Assembly (NCBI GenBank): GCA_900550035.1
Contig: URQS01000017.1
Span: 1-55,235 of the forward strand
DNA length: 55,235 nt
From: an uncultured Prevotella sp.
GTDB taxonomy: Bacteria > Bacteroidota > Bacteroidia > Bacteroidales > Bacteroidaceae
Direction: 5' to 3'
Both the position numbers and the translations under genes were made by a program. Below the pieces are notes generated by a model. The model saw only the letters and a list, made by a program, of their open reading frames with translations. It was not told where the DNA came from and ran no database searches. Shown in pieces: positions 8,657 to 18,800 of this stretch (positions within the stretch are counted from its first letter, which is position 1; every line of letters begins with the position of its first letter).

Positions 8657-9454
8657 TTATAAGAGCGAGCATACGATTGTCACGGCTCCTGCAATGGCGC
8701 AGTAGATACCGAAGTATATTAGTTTGCCCTTCTTAACGATGTTTATCATCCACTTGCATGCCAGACAGCCGCTCACGAAGGCTGCAACAAATCCTACCAC
8801 GAGTGGCAGAACGCTGATGTCGCCGAAAGCCTCTTCGCCTTTGGCTGCCTTAAGTACGTCGAGCAGAGCCTCACCGAGTATGGGAGGTATCACCATGAGG
8901 AACGAGAACTGTGCCAGCTTCTCCTTCTTGTTGCCCAACAGAAGTCCTGTGGCGATGGTAGAACCTGAGCGCGACAATCCGGGCAATACGGCGCAAGCCT
9001 GTGCCAATCCGATGATGAAGGCGTCCTTGAGTGAAATATGCTCGCGCTGACGCGGTTTGGCATAATAAGAGAATGTGAGCAGCAGGGCTGTCAGCAACAG
9101 GCAGCAGCCCACAATGAGCAGTCCCGAACCGAAAATCTCCTCTACCTGGTCCTTAAAGAACACTCCGACGATGCCTATAGGTATCATCGACACCACGATG
9201 TTGAGGAAATACTTGGTCTCGTCGTTCATCTTAAACTTGAAGAGTCCTTTCAATATCCAGTCAATCTCCTTCCACAGTACCACGAAAGTACTCATCACTG
9301 TAGCAACGTGCACCAATACGGTGAATGCCAGATTCTCCTCGCCATCAATGCCAAAGAGGTATGAACCGATGGCAAGATGGCCGCTGCTACTTACTGGCAA
9401 ATATTCAGTAAGGCCCTGAACAATGCCCAGGACCAATGCTTGTAACCAATCCAC
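8657..9454 (-). CDS. uppP: Undecaprenyl-diphosphatase
   Basis: Integral membrane phosphatase (BacA/UppP) that recycles undecaprenyl pyrophosphate for cell-wall synthesis and gives bacitracin tolerance. It has 265 residues and is highly hydrophobic with about 7-8 membrane segments. Both signature motifs are present: EYLPVSSSGH (17-26) and PGLSRSGST near 158-166, with the catalytic glutamate and serine/arginine residues. It is preceded by the DUF3098 gene at 33 bp and followed by truB. Confidence 0.95.
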   Translation of the reverse strand: MDWLQALVLGIVQGLTEYLPVSSSGHLAIGSYLFGIDGEENLAFTVLVHVATVMSTFVVLWKEIDWILKGLFKFKMNDETKYFLNIVVSMIPIGIVGVFFKDQVEEIFGSGLLIVGCCLLLTALLLTFSYYAKPRQREHISLKDAFIIGLAQACAVLPGLSRSGSTIATGLLLGNKKEKLAQFSFLMVIPPILGEALLDVLKAAKGEEAFGDISVLPLVVGFVAAFVSGCLACKWMINIVKKGKLIYFGIYCAIAGAVTIVCSLL

Positions 9455-9471
9455 TTTATTTCGTTTTAATG

Positions 9472-9834
9472 TTAAGTGTTAAATGTTTTAGTTTTTCGGC
9501 TTTCTGATTATTGCATACACAATTGATATGAAGCCGATGAAGCAAACCACTGGAGCCACCTTGATGCGGCGCACGCTGAAGATGTCAGCATCAAACACCG
9601 ACTCGTCGCTGCCACCACCACTCATGAGGATGAAACCAAGAATTACAATCACCATTCCCACTGCTATGAGAATGAAATTGATCTTGTCGAAAGCATAATT
9701 TCTCTTGTCCACTTTTCTTTTATTTGAATGTTAAATGTTAACTGTTGAATGTTAGATGTCAAATGCAAAATGTCAAGCGTCGAGCTATCGTCAGTACTCA
9801 AAAATGAGCAACGACCTGTCAATTTAACACTTAA
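9472..9834. repeat. 13-bp inverted copies and ATGTTAA-type repeats flanking the DUF3098 gene
   Basis: TTAAGTGTTAAAT at 9472-9484 recurs in exact inverted form at 9822-9834, on either side of the 74-codon gene. Between them, 9724-9776 holds a degenerate tandem of about 7-9 bp units around ATGTTAA. The block looks like intergenic repeat sequence rather than coding DNA. Confidence 0.55.
9488..9712 (-). CDS. DUF3098 small membrane protein
   Basis: Protein of 74 residues with two membrane segments (about 12-30 and 53-69) separated by a short polar loop containing GGGSDESVFDADIFSVRRI. It matches the Bacteroidota-restricted DUF3098 family, whose biochemical role is unknown to me. It is fixed between ftsX and uppP, which suggests a link to the cell envelope or division, but that is inference from position only. 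Confidence 0.8.
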   Translation of the reverse strand: MDKRNYAFDKINFILIAVGMVIVILGFILMSGGGSDESVFDADIFSVRRIKVAPVVCFIGFISIVYAIIRKPKN

Positions 9835-9850
9835 TATTTATAATTCAACA

Positions 9851-10729
9851 TTAAATCTTATATAGGTCTCCCGCCTTCATCTTCAGGAATTTGTTGACCG
9901 AAATGGTCGAACATAGAGCCGTGATGAATAGTCCGAAGAACACCACAGTACCGGCTGTTATCGCCAATACCTGCCATGTCAGCACCTCAAGGATGTCAGG
10001 CTCATACATATATAATACGTATATGGCTCCGCCGAGAGCTATGCAGGCAATGATGGCAGCAAGCAATCCCAAGAGCATATAACGGCGCACGAACGGTGCA
10101 CGTATGAATCCCCACGATGCACCCACGAGCTTCATCGTATGTATAGAGAAGCGACGGGCGTATACACTAAGGCGTATGGTGTTGTTGATGAGCGAGAACG
10201 ACACGATGGTGAGCAACAACGCTATCGTAAGCAACACAATACTTATCTTAGCGATGTTGGCGTTGACGCTGTCAATCAAGTCTTTTTGATATTTCACCTC
10301 GCTCACCTTTGGATAGGCTTTAAGCTCGCGCGAGATAAACTGGAGCGAGTCGGTATTGGCATAGTCAGCATTGAGCGTAATCTCTACCGACGAAAGAAAC
10401 GGGTTAGTGTCGGCAAACTCACGTGGGTCGGCGCCGAGCGTCTTGATGCCCTCGCGCAGTGCCTGCTCTTTGCTGATATAGTCGAGTCGGCAGATGTAAG
10501 GGCGCTGCTTCAGCTTGGCACAGAACTGTCGGGCCTCACCCGACGTCATATCGTCCTGAAGCATCAATGTCACCACAATATTCTGTTTTACGTATGTCGA
10601 GAGGTTGCGCGCTGTAAGCACAGAGAACACAACCAAGCCCAACAATATAAGCACCATAGCCGTGCTAATGCACAGCGTTACCGCCTGCAATCCATGACGA
10701 CTGCCGGTCTTTTTCCTTCTTTTTGCCAT
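9851..10729 (-). CDS. ftsX: Cell-division ABC permease-like protein FtsX
   Basis: Membrane partner of FtsE that links ATP hydrolysis to activation of peptidoglycan hydrolases at the septum. The 292-residue protein has one N-terminal membrane helix (about 17-40), a periplasmic domain of about 120 residues with the NPFLSSVEI motif typical of FtsX, then three more helices (about 168-190, 212-237, 250-272). No ftsE lies in the window; separation of ftsX from ftsE is common in Bacteroidota. It heads the ftsX-DUF3098-uppP-truB-queA-folK gene run, though 138 bp of repeat-rich spacer separates it from the next gene. Confidence 0.92.
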   Translation of the reverse strand: MAKRRKKTGSRHGLQAVTLCISTAMVLILLGLVVFSVLTARNLSTYVKQNIVVTLMLQDDMTSGEARQFCAKLKQRPYICRLDYISKEQALREGIKTLGADPREFADTNPFLSSVEITLNADYANTDSLQFISRELKAYPKVSEVKYQKDLIDSVNANIAKISIVLLTIALLLTIVSFSLINNTIRLSVYARRFSIHTMKLVGASWGFIRAPFVRRYMLLGLLAAIIACIALGGAIYVLYMYEPDILEVLTWQVLAITAGTVVFFGLFITALCSTISVNKFLKMKAGDLYKI

Positions 10730-10841
10730 TTTCTAAAGGGTATATTATACCAAATTTCTTGCAAAATAACAAAAAAAAAATCGGAACAGCGAGCAATTAA
10801 CCACAATTAACACGCTGTTACGGATATGATTGTATTGCTGT

Positions 10842-10871
10842 TTTGATTTCAAAATAGAAACAGTATCTTTG
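10842..10871 (+). promoter_or_regulatory. Promoter of the radical SAM gene
   Basis: TTTG (10842-10845) precedes TATCTTTG (10864-10871) by 18 bp; the start codon is 55 bp downstream. No matching minus-strand -7 box for ftsX was seen in this spacer. Confidence 0.65.
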
Positions 10872-10926
10872 TATCATCATAAAAAGATACTGGCACCCCA
10901 TAAAATCTACATTAATACAGACAACG

Positions 10927-11709
10927 ATGTCAACAATTCTCTATCCTTCGCCCATTGTAGGCCCTATACACAGCCGCCGACTGGGAATATCGCTCGGAGT
11001 GAACGTCAATCCGAGCGACGGAAAAATATGTACGTTCGACTGTATATACTGCGAAGTGGGCTATAATCGCAACCGGCATACCACATCGCCACGCCCTACA
11101 CGCCAGCACATAGCGGTAACGCTTGAAGAGAAGCTGAAAGAAATGAAGGATAACGGCTCGGCGCTCGACGTCATCACGTTCTCGGGCAATGGCGAACCGA
11201 CGGGCCATCCCGACTTCCTGGGCATCATCGAGGACACCATACGGCTGCGCAATGAGTTCTATCCCAACGCCAAAGTTTCGGTGCTGACCAACTCTACGCT
11301 TGCCATTCGCCCCGATGTACACCGCGCATTGATGCTCGTCGACAACAACATAATGAAGCTCGACACTGTAGACCCTATATATATAAATAATGTAGACCGC
11401 CCCGTTTCACCTGCCTACGACGTGGAGCAAATAATCAAAGAGATGCAGTCGTTCAATGGTCACGTCATCATACAGACCATTTTTATGAACGGAACCGACG
11501 ACCTGGGGCGCGATGTTTCGAACACCAGCGACCGATTCGTTGAGCCGTGGCTCGCAACCGTGCGACAAATACGCCCATCGGAGGTGATGATATACACCAT
11601 CGACCGCGAAACTCCATGCCCAACGCTGCGCAAGGCTACGCACGACGAACTCAATACCATCCGCGACCGTGTAGCAGTCGAAGGCTTCAATTGCATAGCT
11701 GCATACTAA
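10927..11709 (+). CDS. Radical SAM protein
   Basis: 260-residue radical SAM enzyme with the 4Fe-4S motif CTFDCIYC (C35, C39, C42) and a downstream SGNGEPTGHPD segment that resembles the SAM-contacting GGE-type motif. The N-terminal PSPIVGPIHSRRLG precedes the cluster loop, as in the family of small radical SAM proteins often labelled tRNA-modification or activase-like. No second Fe-S domain is visible, so the reaction is unknown. The gene has its own promoter and ends 27 bp from the convergent tamL stop. Confidence 0.85.
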   Translation: MSTILYPSPIVGPIHSRRLGISLGVNVNPSDGKICTFDCIYCEVGYNRNRHTTSPRPTRQHIAVTLEEKLKEMKDNGSALDVITFSGNGEPTGHPDFLGIIEDTIRLRNEFYPNAKVSVLTNSTLAIRPDVHRALMLVDNNIMKLDTVDPIYINNVDRPVSPAYDVEQIIKEMQSFNGHVIIQTIFMNGTDDLGRDVSNTSDRFVEPWLATVRQIRPSEVMIYTIDRETPCPTLRKATHDELNTIRDRVAVEGFNCIAAY

Positions 11710-11736
11710 ATTTCACCCTTGCCTCTGCCATTGGCA

Positions 11737-14106
11737 TCAGAACGGATAGCCAATGGCGAAATGCAGGCTCTGCGAATCCTTAAAACTATTCATATTGTAG
11801 AATCCGCTCTTGTATGGCACATGTATGCCAATACCCCAGTCGAGACGCAGCACAAAGAACTCCAAGTCGTAGCGAATGCCTGCACCCGTGCCTAAAGCCA
11901 TGTCCTTTAGCAGATTTTTCATTTGCAGTTTCGACCCGGCACGATAGCCGTCGTCGCGCATTGCCCATACGTTGCCGGCATCAATGAACAGCGCTCCATA
12001 CAGATTGCCGAACAGACGCGGACGATACTCCACATTGGCCTGAAACTTTATGTCGCCCGTCTGGTCCATATACGAGAGTCGCGACTGATTGGTGTAATAG
12101 CGGCCCGGACCGATGCTGCGCACGTTGAAGGCACGTATGCTGTTGGCACCGCCCACATAGAACTGCTCACTGTATGGAGCTGCACTGGCATTGCCGTACG
12201 ACCATATCACGCCGGCATTGACATGGCCCACCAGTTGGCTGTGGTCAGACACCTGCCACGTCTTGCGATAGTCGGTCTCTATCTTCAAGAACTGAGCGTA
12301 TGGGTTCTTGAACATCGTCTTACCCTTTTCATTCCACTTCTCTCCGCACGCCAGATAGCCAAGCGACAACAGATTGGAAGCCTCGCTCACCGACACCTGC
12401 CAATATATAGGGTTGCGGAAGGTAGAGCGCGACTGATAAGTGAACGTATAGCGCATCTTAGGCACAAACTGGTCGGCCATTGATATTAGCAGATACGGAC
12501 TTTGACTTACTATCTCCTTGAAAGCCTCGGTCTGCTTCTGCATGTATTCGTATTGCAGTATGAGGGGCGAGAACTGATGCACCCTATTGGGCGCGGGCTG
12601 GATGGTATATGTCAATTCGCCCGACACGATGTGACGCTTGAAGTAGCCCGAACGGTTGAGCACGTCGCTCGAAGCCTTGATAAGCGTGTTCGATACTGTG
12701 TTGTTGGGCTTCACCTTTTGTCCGCTCAGCCAGCGTTTGGCACGCACACGCTCCATCAAACGGTCTACGAACATCAGTCGTGGCATCTCAAGCGACACGT
12801 CGGCACCATACTCATACGAGTTGAACTTGGAACTTGTACCGTCGGCACGGTGTCCTGTCTGCCACTCGTACGAGCCTTTCAGATTGATCGACAATTTCTC
12901 GCCGCCACGGAAGGCGTTGCGTCTGACTACACCCATAACCAATCCCGGACCCACACGACCCGTAGTCTTGCCTACTACATTTGCCTCGATAGAAAAGTCA
13001 TACGGCTTGTCGAATACGCAGTTGAGCGTAAGGTCGAGCGTGTCGCAGGTTGCAGAGGTGTCGCGCGGAGCAAATCCAAGGTCTACACGCGAGAAGAGTC
13101 CCTTTGAGGTGAGTGTATTGATTGACTGCTGATAGGTGTTATAGCTATAGAGTTTGCCAGGACGCATCTTCAGGTCGCGCGCTATCACGCCAGCACGGAT
13201 AGGCGTGCGCTTGCCCGTATATACTATTGTATAGTCACGGCGCGTCACAGTATCAGTGAGTTGCTGCATAGCATTGCGTCGCATCTCAAGATTGATATGC
13301 CCGATATACCACTTCTTGCCTATCTGCGAGGGCAGACTGTCGGCATACTGCAACTTCACCTGCGCCTTATTCACAGCAGCAAGGGTGTCAGCCAGATATG
13401 TGGCATAGCCCGGCTGATAGTAGAAGTAGCCGTTGTTGCGCAACAGTGTCGACACACGTGTACGCTCGGCTTCGAGCGTCGACACATCGAACGGGTCGCC
13501 CTTGTGCACCAACGATTCTGTCGACATCGAATCGATGAGCTGCTGAGCCTCAACGGGGAAGTTCTCGTATGTAAGGGTGTCTATGGTGGTCAGGTCGCCA
13601 AAATTGACCGTATAGCCAATCTTAGCCTTCTTAGGGTTTGAATTTGTTAGAATGTCGTAATTGACATACGATCCGAAATAGCCACGTGCACGCAGCAGTT
13701 CGCGTGCCACCTGCGAGCGCAGACGCGGATTTACGTTGCTCATGAGCACCGGTGCCTTACCGAATGTCTTGCGCACCCATTTGCCCAATCCCTCGTCGCT
13801 ATTGTGAAAGGCATTGTATATCCACAAGCGGTAAGGGAATGGCGAGCGATAATACGAACTGCCGAGTATAGCTCCGTTGGGTTCGGTGGCAAGAGCCGCC
13901 TCCACCTCTTCCTGAGTGGTGGTGAGATGGTCGCTGGCCTTGTAATTCTCATATTTTATTTTGCGCTGTCCGGTGTACAGCTGGTCGCCGTCGGGCACAC
14001 TCGCCGTCTCCGAGCACGAAGCGAGGAGCACTATGCCGAGCACACCCATCACGCCCTTCCACAGGCGTGAGAGTGTCAGTATGCTGTTATTTCTATTTGC
14101 ATTCAT
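11737..14106 (-). CDS. tamL: TamL: lipoprotein BamA/TamA-family outer-membrane protein
   Basis: Omp85-superfamily protein of 789 residues. A signal peptide with lipobox LLAS-C (C31) marks it as a lipoprotein, which distinguishes Bacteroidota TamL from proteobacterial TamA. POTRA-like repeats fill roughly residues 45-420. The C-terminal barrel ends in the outer-membrane signature FAIGYPF with terminal Phe. The surface-antigen barrel motif SIRAFNVRSIGPG is visible near residues 660-672. It lies 23 bp after tamB on the same strand, so the pair probably forms one Tam envelope-biogenesis complex. Its exact cargo in Bacteroidota is not established from sequence. Confidence 0.9.
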   Translation of the reverse strand: MNANRNNSILTLSRLWKGVMGVLGIVLLASCSETASVPDGDQLYTGQRKIKYENYKASDHLTTTQEEVEAALATEPNGAILGSSYYRSPFPYRLWIYNAFHNSDEGLGKWVRKTFGKAPVLMSNVNPRLRSQVARELLRARGYFGSYVNYDILTNSNPKKAKIGYTVNFGDLTTIDTLTYENFPVEAQQLIDSMSTESLVHKGDPFDVSTLEAERTRVSTLLRNNGYFYYQPGYATYLADTLAAVNKAQVKLQYADSLPSQIGKKWYIGHINLEMRRNAMQQLTDTVTRRDYTIVYTGKRTPIRAGVIARDLKMRPGKLYSYNTYQQSINTLTSKGLFSRVDLGFAPRDTSATCDTLDLTLNCVFDKPYDFSIEANVVGKTTGRVGPGLVMGVVRRNAFRGGEKLSINLKGSYEWQTGHRADGTSSKFNSYEYGADVSLEMPRLMFVDRLMERVRAKRWLSGQKVKPNNTVSNTLIKASSDVLNRSGYFKRHIVSGELTYTIQPAPNRVHQFSPLILQYEYMQKQTEAFKEIVSQSPYLLISMADQFVPKMRYTFTYQSRSTFRNPIYWQVSVSEASNLLSLGYLACGEKWNEKGKTMFKNPYAQFLKIETDYRKTWQVSDHSQLVGHVNAGVIWSYGNASAAPYSEQFYVGGANSIRAFNVRSIGPGRYYTNQSRLSYMDQTGDIKFQANVEYRPRLFGNLYGALFIDAGNVWAMRDDGYRAGSKLQMKNLLKDMALGTGAGIRYDLEFFVLRLDWGIGIHVPYKSGFYNMNSFKDSQSLHFAIGYPF

Positions 14107-14129
14107 ATCTATATAAACGGCTTTTATGT

Positions 14130-17100
14130 TTATTTCTTCTGTCTTGTAGTATCGTTAAGCAGTTCCGGCTCGTCTGCCTGTTTCGGCTTTCTGAAACGGA
14201 ATATCTCCTTCAGGCTGTCCATCTTCTTGCGCCATAGGAAACCACCTCCAAACTGCTCCACATAGCCTTCGAGCCAGTCGTACGAGTCGCGGTCGTAGAA
14301 CAGCTTCAAGTACTTGTTGGAGTTGGGCGACAGACGATACTCAAACGTAACGTTGTCGAAGAACGTATCGTTCTGATTCTCTATCTCTGCACCGCTCGAC
14401 ACCTTTCCACCGATGACGATGCGCAGACGATTGTTCCAGAATCGCTTTGAGAACTTGAACGAATAGTCGGTATGTACCTGTCCCGAACCCAGCGTGGTGT
14501 TGTCCATACCGAACGATAGATCGAGCGTACGCAGGGCGTTGCCGCTGATGGCATTGATCTGCGAATTGAGGAATGCACTCAACGCATTGTTCATCGAGAA
14601 CGAGTTGGTGTTGCCGTCGGCGAGATACATTCCTGTTGTAAGCATCGTCACAGCCAGTTTGCCACGATTCTCTACCGACTGCGTCATCAGCTCGTTGTGC
14701 ATCTGCTGGTCGTCAGGAGCATCGATGGTAAACTGCAGTCCCATGTCCTTCAACGTCTTGGTTATCACGACGCCACACTCGAATGTCACGCTACGACTGG
14801 CTCCGCCGTCGTCAGTCACTGTAGTCTTGTTCTCTTCGGTAGCAGTGATGTTGAGTCGCGGATTCATCGGGTCGCCCGAGAATTCGGCATAGCTGCCATC
14901 CTTGATGATAAATGTCTTGAGCGGAATTACGGGCAACGAATATTTCATCTCGCCCGAACCTATAGTATAGCGTCCGTACAGACTCAGTCCGTCGCTGGCA
15001 GTATATTGCATACGCAGGTCGCCTCCACCAATGAGGTCAACATAGTTGGAGTGGTCGGCATTGAGCGCGCACAACACATGCGAACCGTCATCGATATTGA
15101 CCGTGAGGTCCATGTTGAGTCCGTTGATTGGCGGACGTGTCACGGTCACGGCATTGGGGTCGCGGAAGTTGACAAACTTAACGAGTCCGTCGAGCTGATT
15201 GTCAGTGCTGAGAGGTGAGTCGCGCAATACGTATGTAACGTCGCTCGAACCCAATACGTCGAGTCGACCACGCACACGCAGCGCGTCGAGCGGTCCTTCA
15301 GCCAGTCCGAGGAAATTGACCCAAGCCTTTCCGTAAGCCTCCGAGCGTGCTGTCTCCTTCGAGTCGATAAGCAGATAGTTGTCGGCACGCATCCGTACAC
15401 TGAGTGACATGTTTGACACGTCGGCAAAGTCGACATATCCTCGCAACGTGAGCGGATTGCCGTTGCGTGCAAAGAGCTGGAAGTTCTCGAGCGAGAGTCG
15501 GCTGTCGGTGACGGTGATCGGGTCGTCGCACATACGCATCTCGATGCCATACGGTTCGCTTGCCACATAGGCTGAGTCAAAATAAACCTCGCCGTTGACG
15601 TCAGGACGACTGAGCGAGCCGTGCACTTTCACCTCACCCTGGGCATAACCCTTGAATCCTATGATGCGGTCGGGGACGAATCCGTTGAGCAGAAGCAGCG
15701 GTGTGCGCGACATGTTGAGGTCGGCATCGAGCGTGCCTTCGCCATCGGTGTCGTACGAACCGGTGAGTGTGCACACCTCGTAGCCGTCCATCGAGAGCGT
15801 TCCGTCTACATAATGCTCGCGCATATTGTCCTTCGGCATATACACAAACTCGCTCGACAGATTGCCTATCGGGCAACCCTCATAAGTCATTTTGTCCACA
15901 CTCACCGACGACGATACCGACATATCGCCCTCTTGTTGCGATATGTAGTGGAAGTCGCCATTGAGAATGCCCGATATATTAGGTGCATAAGGCACTACGG
16001 CGAGCACCTTCTGCAGGTCGAAACGTGTCAGTCCGATGGTCACATCCTGCAATGCTTCGGTGCTGTCGTTGGTATATACGCGCACAGCCATGCCGTCGTC
16101 GGCACGCAAAGCCATGTCGGCAGAGAGGCGCATATCGTTGGCAAAGAACACATAGTTGTTCTTGTTAACCTTGAATTCCTTATATCCTAACACGGGGTCG
16201 ATGCCGCCCAACGACACACGCACACCGCCCTGTTCCATCTGTGCACGCAGTCCGAGCGCTATGCCGAGACGTTCGCGGGCATCGTATATGCGTGTGCCCA
16301 AATACATCGACTGCTCGTAGAAGGCACCACGGAAACGGGCGTCAAACACAAACTGCTTGTTGGAGCGGTTGTTGCGCACCTGCCCCTCAAAGTCGGTCTT
16401 TATCGAATCCGACTTGAACGCCAGGCGTATGGTGTCCAACTGCACACCAGCTGCCACGAGCGAGTCGAGGCGCAGCTTGCCGTTGATACCTGCCGCCGGC
16501 GATGCCGACATATCTATATATGCGTTATGGAAATCGTAGCCGAAACGGCGTAATGTTCGGGCGAAGATATTTTCGCGTCCGGCATCGAAGTACAGTGCCA
16601 CGTCTGGCAGACGCTCACGCAAGCGCATCTGGTCGATATATCTCTCCTTCGATTGTCGCATAGCCTCCTCGTTGACATTCTCCAGCCGCTTCATAATGTG
16701 CTCTATCGTACCGCTGCCATCCAGGCGCAACCTAAAGTCGCCACTGGTTACGGCGGCGTGAGTAGAGTCGCGGCGTGTGAATATGTCGAGCGCAATTCGC
16801 TCAGGGCGATACGTACGCAAACTGTCACGCACAATGATGTTGCCAATTACTCCACGTGCGGTGTGATTAATCTTGAAGTCGCTCGCCAGGTCGACATCGG
16901 CACGCAGCGAAGCTGTCAGCGGACGCTTGCTGACACCCATACGCATAAAGTCGGCATTGATGAGGTCGCACGCCAATTGTGCGTCCATACGTTTGCCGTT
17001 CATCAGGGCATTGAGGTTGATAGTGCCCTGAAGCAATGGCGTATGACTGTCGAGCAGCGCATGCCCCACCCCATTGTGTACATTGGCAGTGAGCTTCATG

Positions 17101-18758
17101 TTCGACATGTCGTAGCCGGCATATCTGAACTCGGCAATACTGCCCTCTGCATCGAGCTGTGTACGTGGCGACAGCATGTCGGTGCCCACTCCGTGCGCCT
17201 TCAGACTGCCAGTGAACGGTCCTGCCGCCAGTCCGGGCACAAAGTGCGACAGATGCAGACTCTCTGCCGACAACGTTGCGTTGTAAGCCATGCGACGCGT
17301 GTCGACCGAAGCCTTGCCGCCCACATGTCCGCCACCCTCAGTCACGTTGAAGTCGGCAGCATAGCGTGGTCCGTCGACATGCACATTGGCTTTAAGCCCA
17401 ATGCCGTATGGTATGTTGAACGAGCTTGCCATCGAGCGTGGCAGCATCGCTTTGACAAAGTCGAGATTATATGTACGTCCCTCTGCCTTGATGTCGGCAC
17501 GCAGACGGTCGGTATCCGTGAGATTCTGCGCCTTGCCCTTAGCCTTTAAGGCGAAAGCCGTAGGATAGGTCACCGACAGCTCATTGATGCTGAGCCGACG
17601 CATGTTGCCGTTGATGTCGGCATTGAGTGTGATGGGCGTGGCAGGCATGCGGCGCAACATCTCCTTGGGCAGGAATCCAAGCAGTGGCACGAAATCGGTC
17701 TTGACGACATAGCCCTTAATGTTGACGTCCATAACGCCGGGATTGCTTTCGGCAAATGTCGAAAGGTCCATCTTCACCTTTGCTGTAAGCATCGACTTAG
17801 GTGTGCGCAGTCGCATATCAGGCAACCACACATGGGTAGAATCCAGCAAAAGGTAGGTTGAAAACTCATTGACTTGCAGTCCGCTCTTCTCCTTCAGCGC
17901 ACACTCCTTCAGCCTCAGCCTTACGCCGTCATCGCTATATTGCAGCGAGTCGACGTGTATGCCAATGGCGGAGAGTGCTATATGGTTATAGTCGAACCCT
18001 GGCTGAGCCAAGGTGTAGCGCATGTCGTAATTGAGCGAACCCTCACGCCAGTCGAGCGAACCCACACTATACGTTCCCTTAAACAGGTCGAAACTGCCAT
18101 TGCGTGCCTCCAGTCGGCCAATTCCTGTCGCAATGCGCAGCGAGTCGCCAGGCATGTGCACCGTAGCTTTGGTGTCGGCTATGTCAAAACGGTCGAGCGT
18201 GATGTTCCAGTGCGACGGTGTGCTGGTAGTATCTTCGGGCACAGTATCGCTCAGTGCTACATCCAGACGTGCTCCCTTCAGCGCTGCACGGTCGATATGC
18301 ACAGTCTCGTCATTAAGATTGATGCTACGACTGCGCAGCGAGAGCTGTCCGATGCGTCCTTTGACACGTGCCGCAGGTACGAAGTGGGCTGTATTGAGTT
18401 TGGTGTCCGCCAATTCGAGGCGGTCGACCACCACATTGCCATTAAACAACGGTCGCAGACGCACACTCACAGTAAGCTGGCGGGCGTCGGCTATAGTGTC
18501 AGTTTTGTGGCGTAATGAGTCGTTGGGCTGTGTTGCCAGAAAACCGTCGACTGTCAGGTCTAACGGAAAGCGCAGGCGCACATGGTCGACACGTACTGTC
18601 ATACCTGTCGACTCTGAGGCATATGAAGCCACTTGCTTTACTGCCCAGTTTTGCACTGGCGGCACATAAAGCAGCACAGCCAATAGAACTAAAATGACAA
18701 TGGGCGTGGCAACAACTGCAGCCACGGCAATAAGCGATTTCTTTACAACTGGCTTCAT
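14130..18758 (-). CDS. tamB: TamB-type translocation/assembly protein (AsmA-like superfamily)
   Basis: Very large protein of 1542 residues anchored by one N-terminal membrane helix (about 9-32) and followed by a long periplasmic beta-rich region. Such proteins form a hydrophobic groove that bridges the inner and outer membranes and is thought to move lipids or help outer-membrane protein assembly. The C-terminal TamB/DUF490 domain is clear, with repeated strands such as LRGYVDF and GSYAEFSGDPMNPRLNI. It is the first gene of the tamB-tamL pair and is preceded by an rluA-type gene at 42 bp. Confidence 0.92.
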   Translation of the reverse strand: MKPVVKKSLIAVAAVVATPIVILVLLAVLLYVPPVQNWAVKQVASYASESTGMTVRVDHVRLRFPLDLTVDGFLATQPNDSLRHKTDTIADARQLTVSVRLRPLFNGNVVVDRLELADTKLNTAHFVPAARVKGRIGQLSLRSRSINLNDETVHIDRAALKGARLDVALSDTVPEDTTSTPSHWNITLDRFDIADTKATVHMPGDSLRIATGIGRLEARNGSFDLFKGTYSVGSLDWREGSLNYDMRYTLAQPGFDYNHIALSAIGIHVDSLQYSDDGVRLRLKECALKEKSGLQVNEFSTYLLLDSTHVWLPDMRLRTPKSMLTAKVKMDLSTFAESNPGVMDVNIKGYVVKTDFVPLLGFLPKEMLRRMPATPITLNADINGNMRRLSINELSVTYPTAFALKAKGKAQNLTDTDRLRADIKAEGRTYNLDFVKAMLPRSMASSFNIPYGIGLKANVHVDGPRYAADFNVTEGGGHVGGKASVDTRRMAYNATLSAESLHLSHFVPGLAAGPFTGSLKAHGVGTDMLSPRTQLDAEGSIAEFRYAGYDMSNMKLTANVHNGVGHALLDSHTPLLQGTINLNALMNGKRMDAQLACDLINADFMRMGVSKRPLTASLRADVDLASDFKINHTARGVIGNIIVRDSLRTYRPERIALDIFTRRDSTHAAVTSGDFRLRLDGSGTIEHIMKRLENVNEEAMRQSKERYIDQMRLRERLPDVALYFDAGRENIFARTLRRFGYDFHNAYIDMSASPAAGINGKLRLDSLVAAGVQLDTIRLAFKSDSIKTDFEGQVRNNRSNKQFVFDARFRGAFYEQSMYLGTRIYDARERLGIALGLRAQMEQGGVRVSLGGIDPVLGYKEFKVNKNNYVFFANDMRLSADMALRADDGMAVRVYTNDSTEALQDVTIGLTRFDLQKVLAVVPYAPNISGILNGDFHYISQQEGDMSVSSSVSVDKMTYEGCPIGNLSSEFVYMPKDNMREHYVDGTLSMDGYEVCTLTGSYDTDGEGTLDADLNMSRTPLLLLNGFVPDRIIGFKGYAQGEVKVHGSLSRPDVNGEVYFDSAYVASEPYGIEMRMCDDPITVTDSRLSLENFQLFARNGNPLTLRGYVDFADVSNMSLSVRMRADNYLLIDSKETARSEAYGKAWVNFLGLAEGPLDALRVRGRLDVLGSSDVTYVLRDSPLSTDNQLDGLVKFVNFRDPNAVTVTRPPINGLNMDLTVNIDDGSHVLCALNADHSNYVDLIGGGDLRMQYTASDGLSLYGRYTIGSGEMKYSLPVIPLKTFIIKDGSYAEFSGDPMNPRLNITATEENKTTVTDDGGASRSVTFECGVVITKTLKDMGLQFTIDAPDDQQMHNELMTQSVENRGKLAVTMLTTGMYLADGNTNSFSMNNALSAFLNSQINAISGNALRTLDLSFGMDNTTLGSGQVHTDYSFKFSKRFWNNRLRIVIGGKVSSGAEIENQNDTFFDNVTFEYRLSPNSNKYLKLFYDRDSYDWLEGYVEQFGGGFLWRKKMDSLKEIFRFRKPKQADEPELLNDTTRQKK

Positions 18759-18800
18759 ATTTTGCTTTTTTATTAGTTTTATTTAGTTTTGAGCGAACCT

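Noticed and set aside
8616..8672. Longer truB start at 8672
   Set aside because: It adds 19 residues absent from TruB homologues and overlaps the uppP end; the ATG at 8615 gives the canonical N-terminus.
11727..11757. 8-bp hairpin GCCATTGG/CCAATGGC between the radical SAM and tamL genes
   Set aside because: It lies largely inside the tamL 3' codons and has no U-tract on either strand, so it is not a supported terminator.
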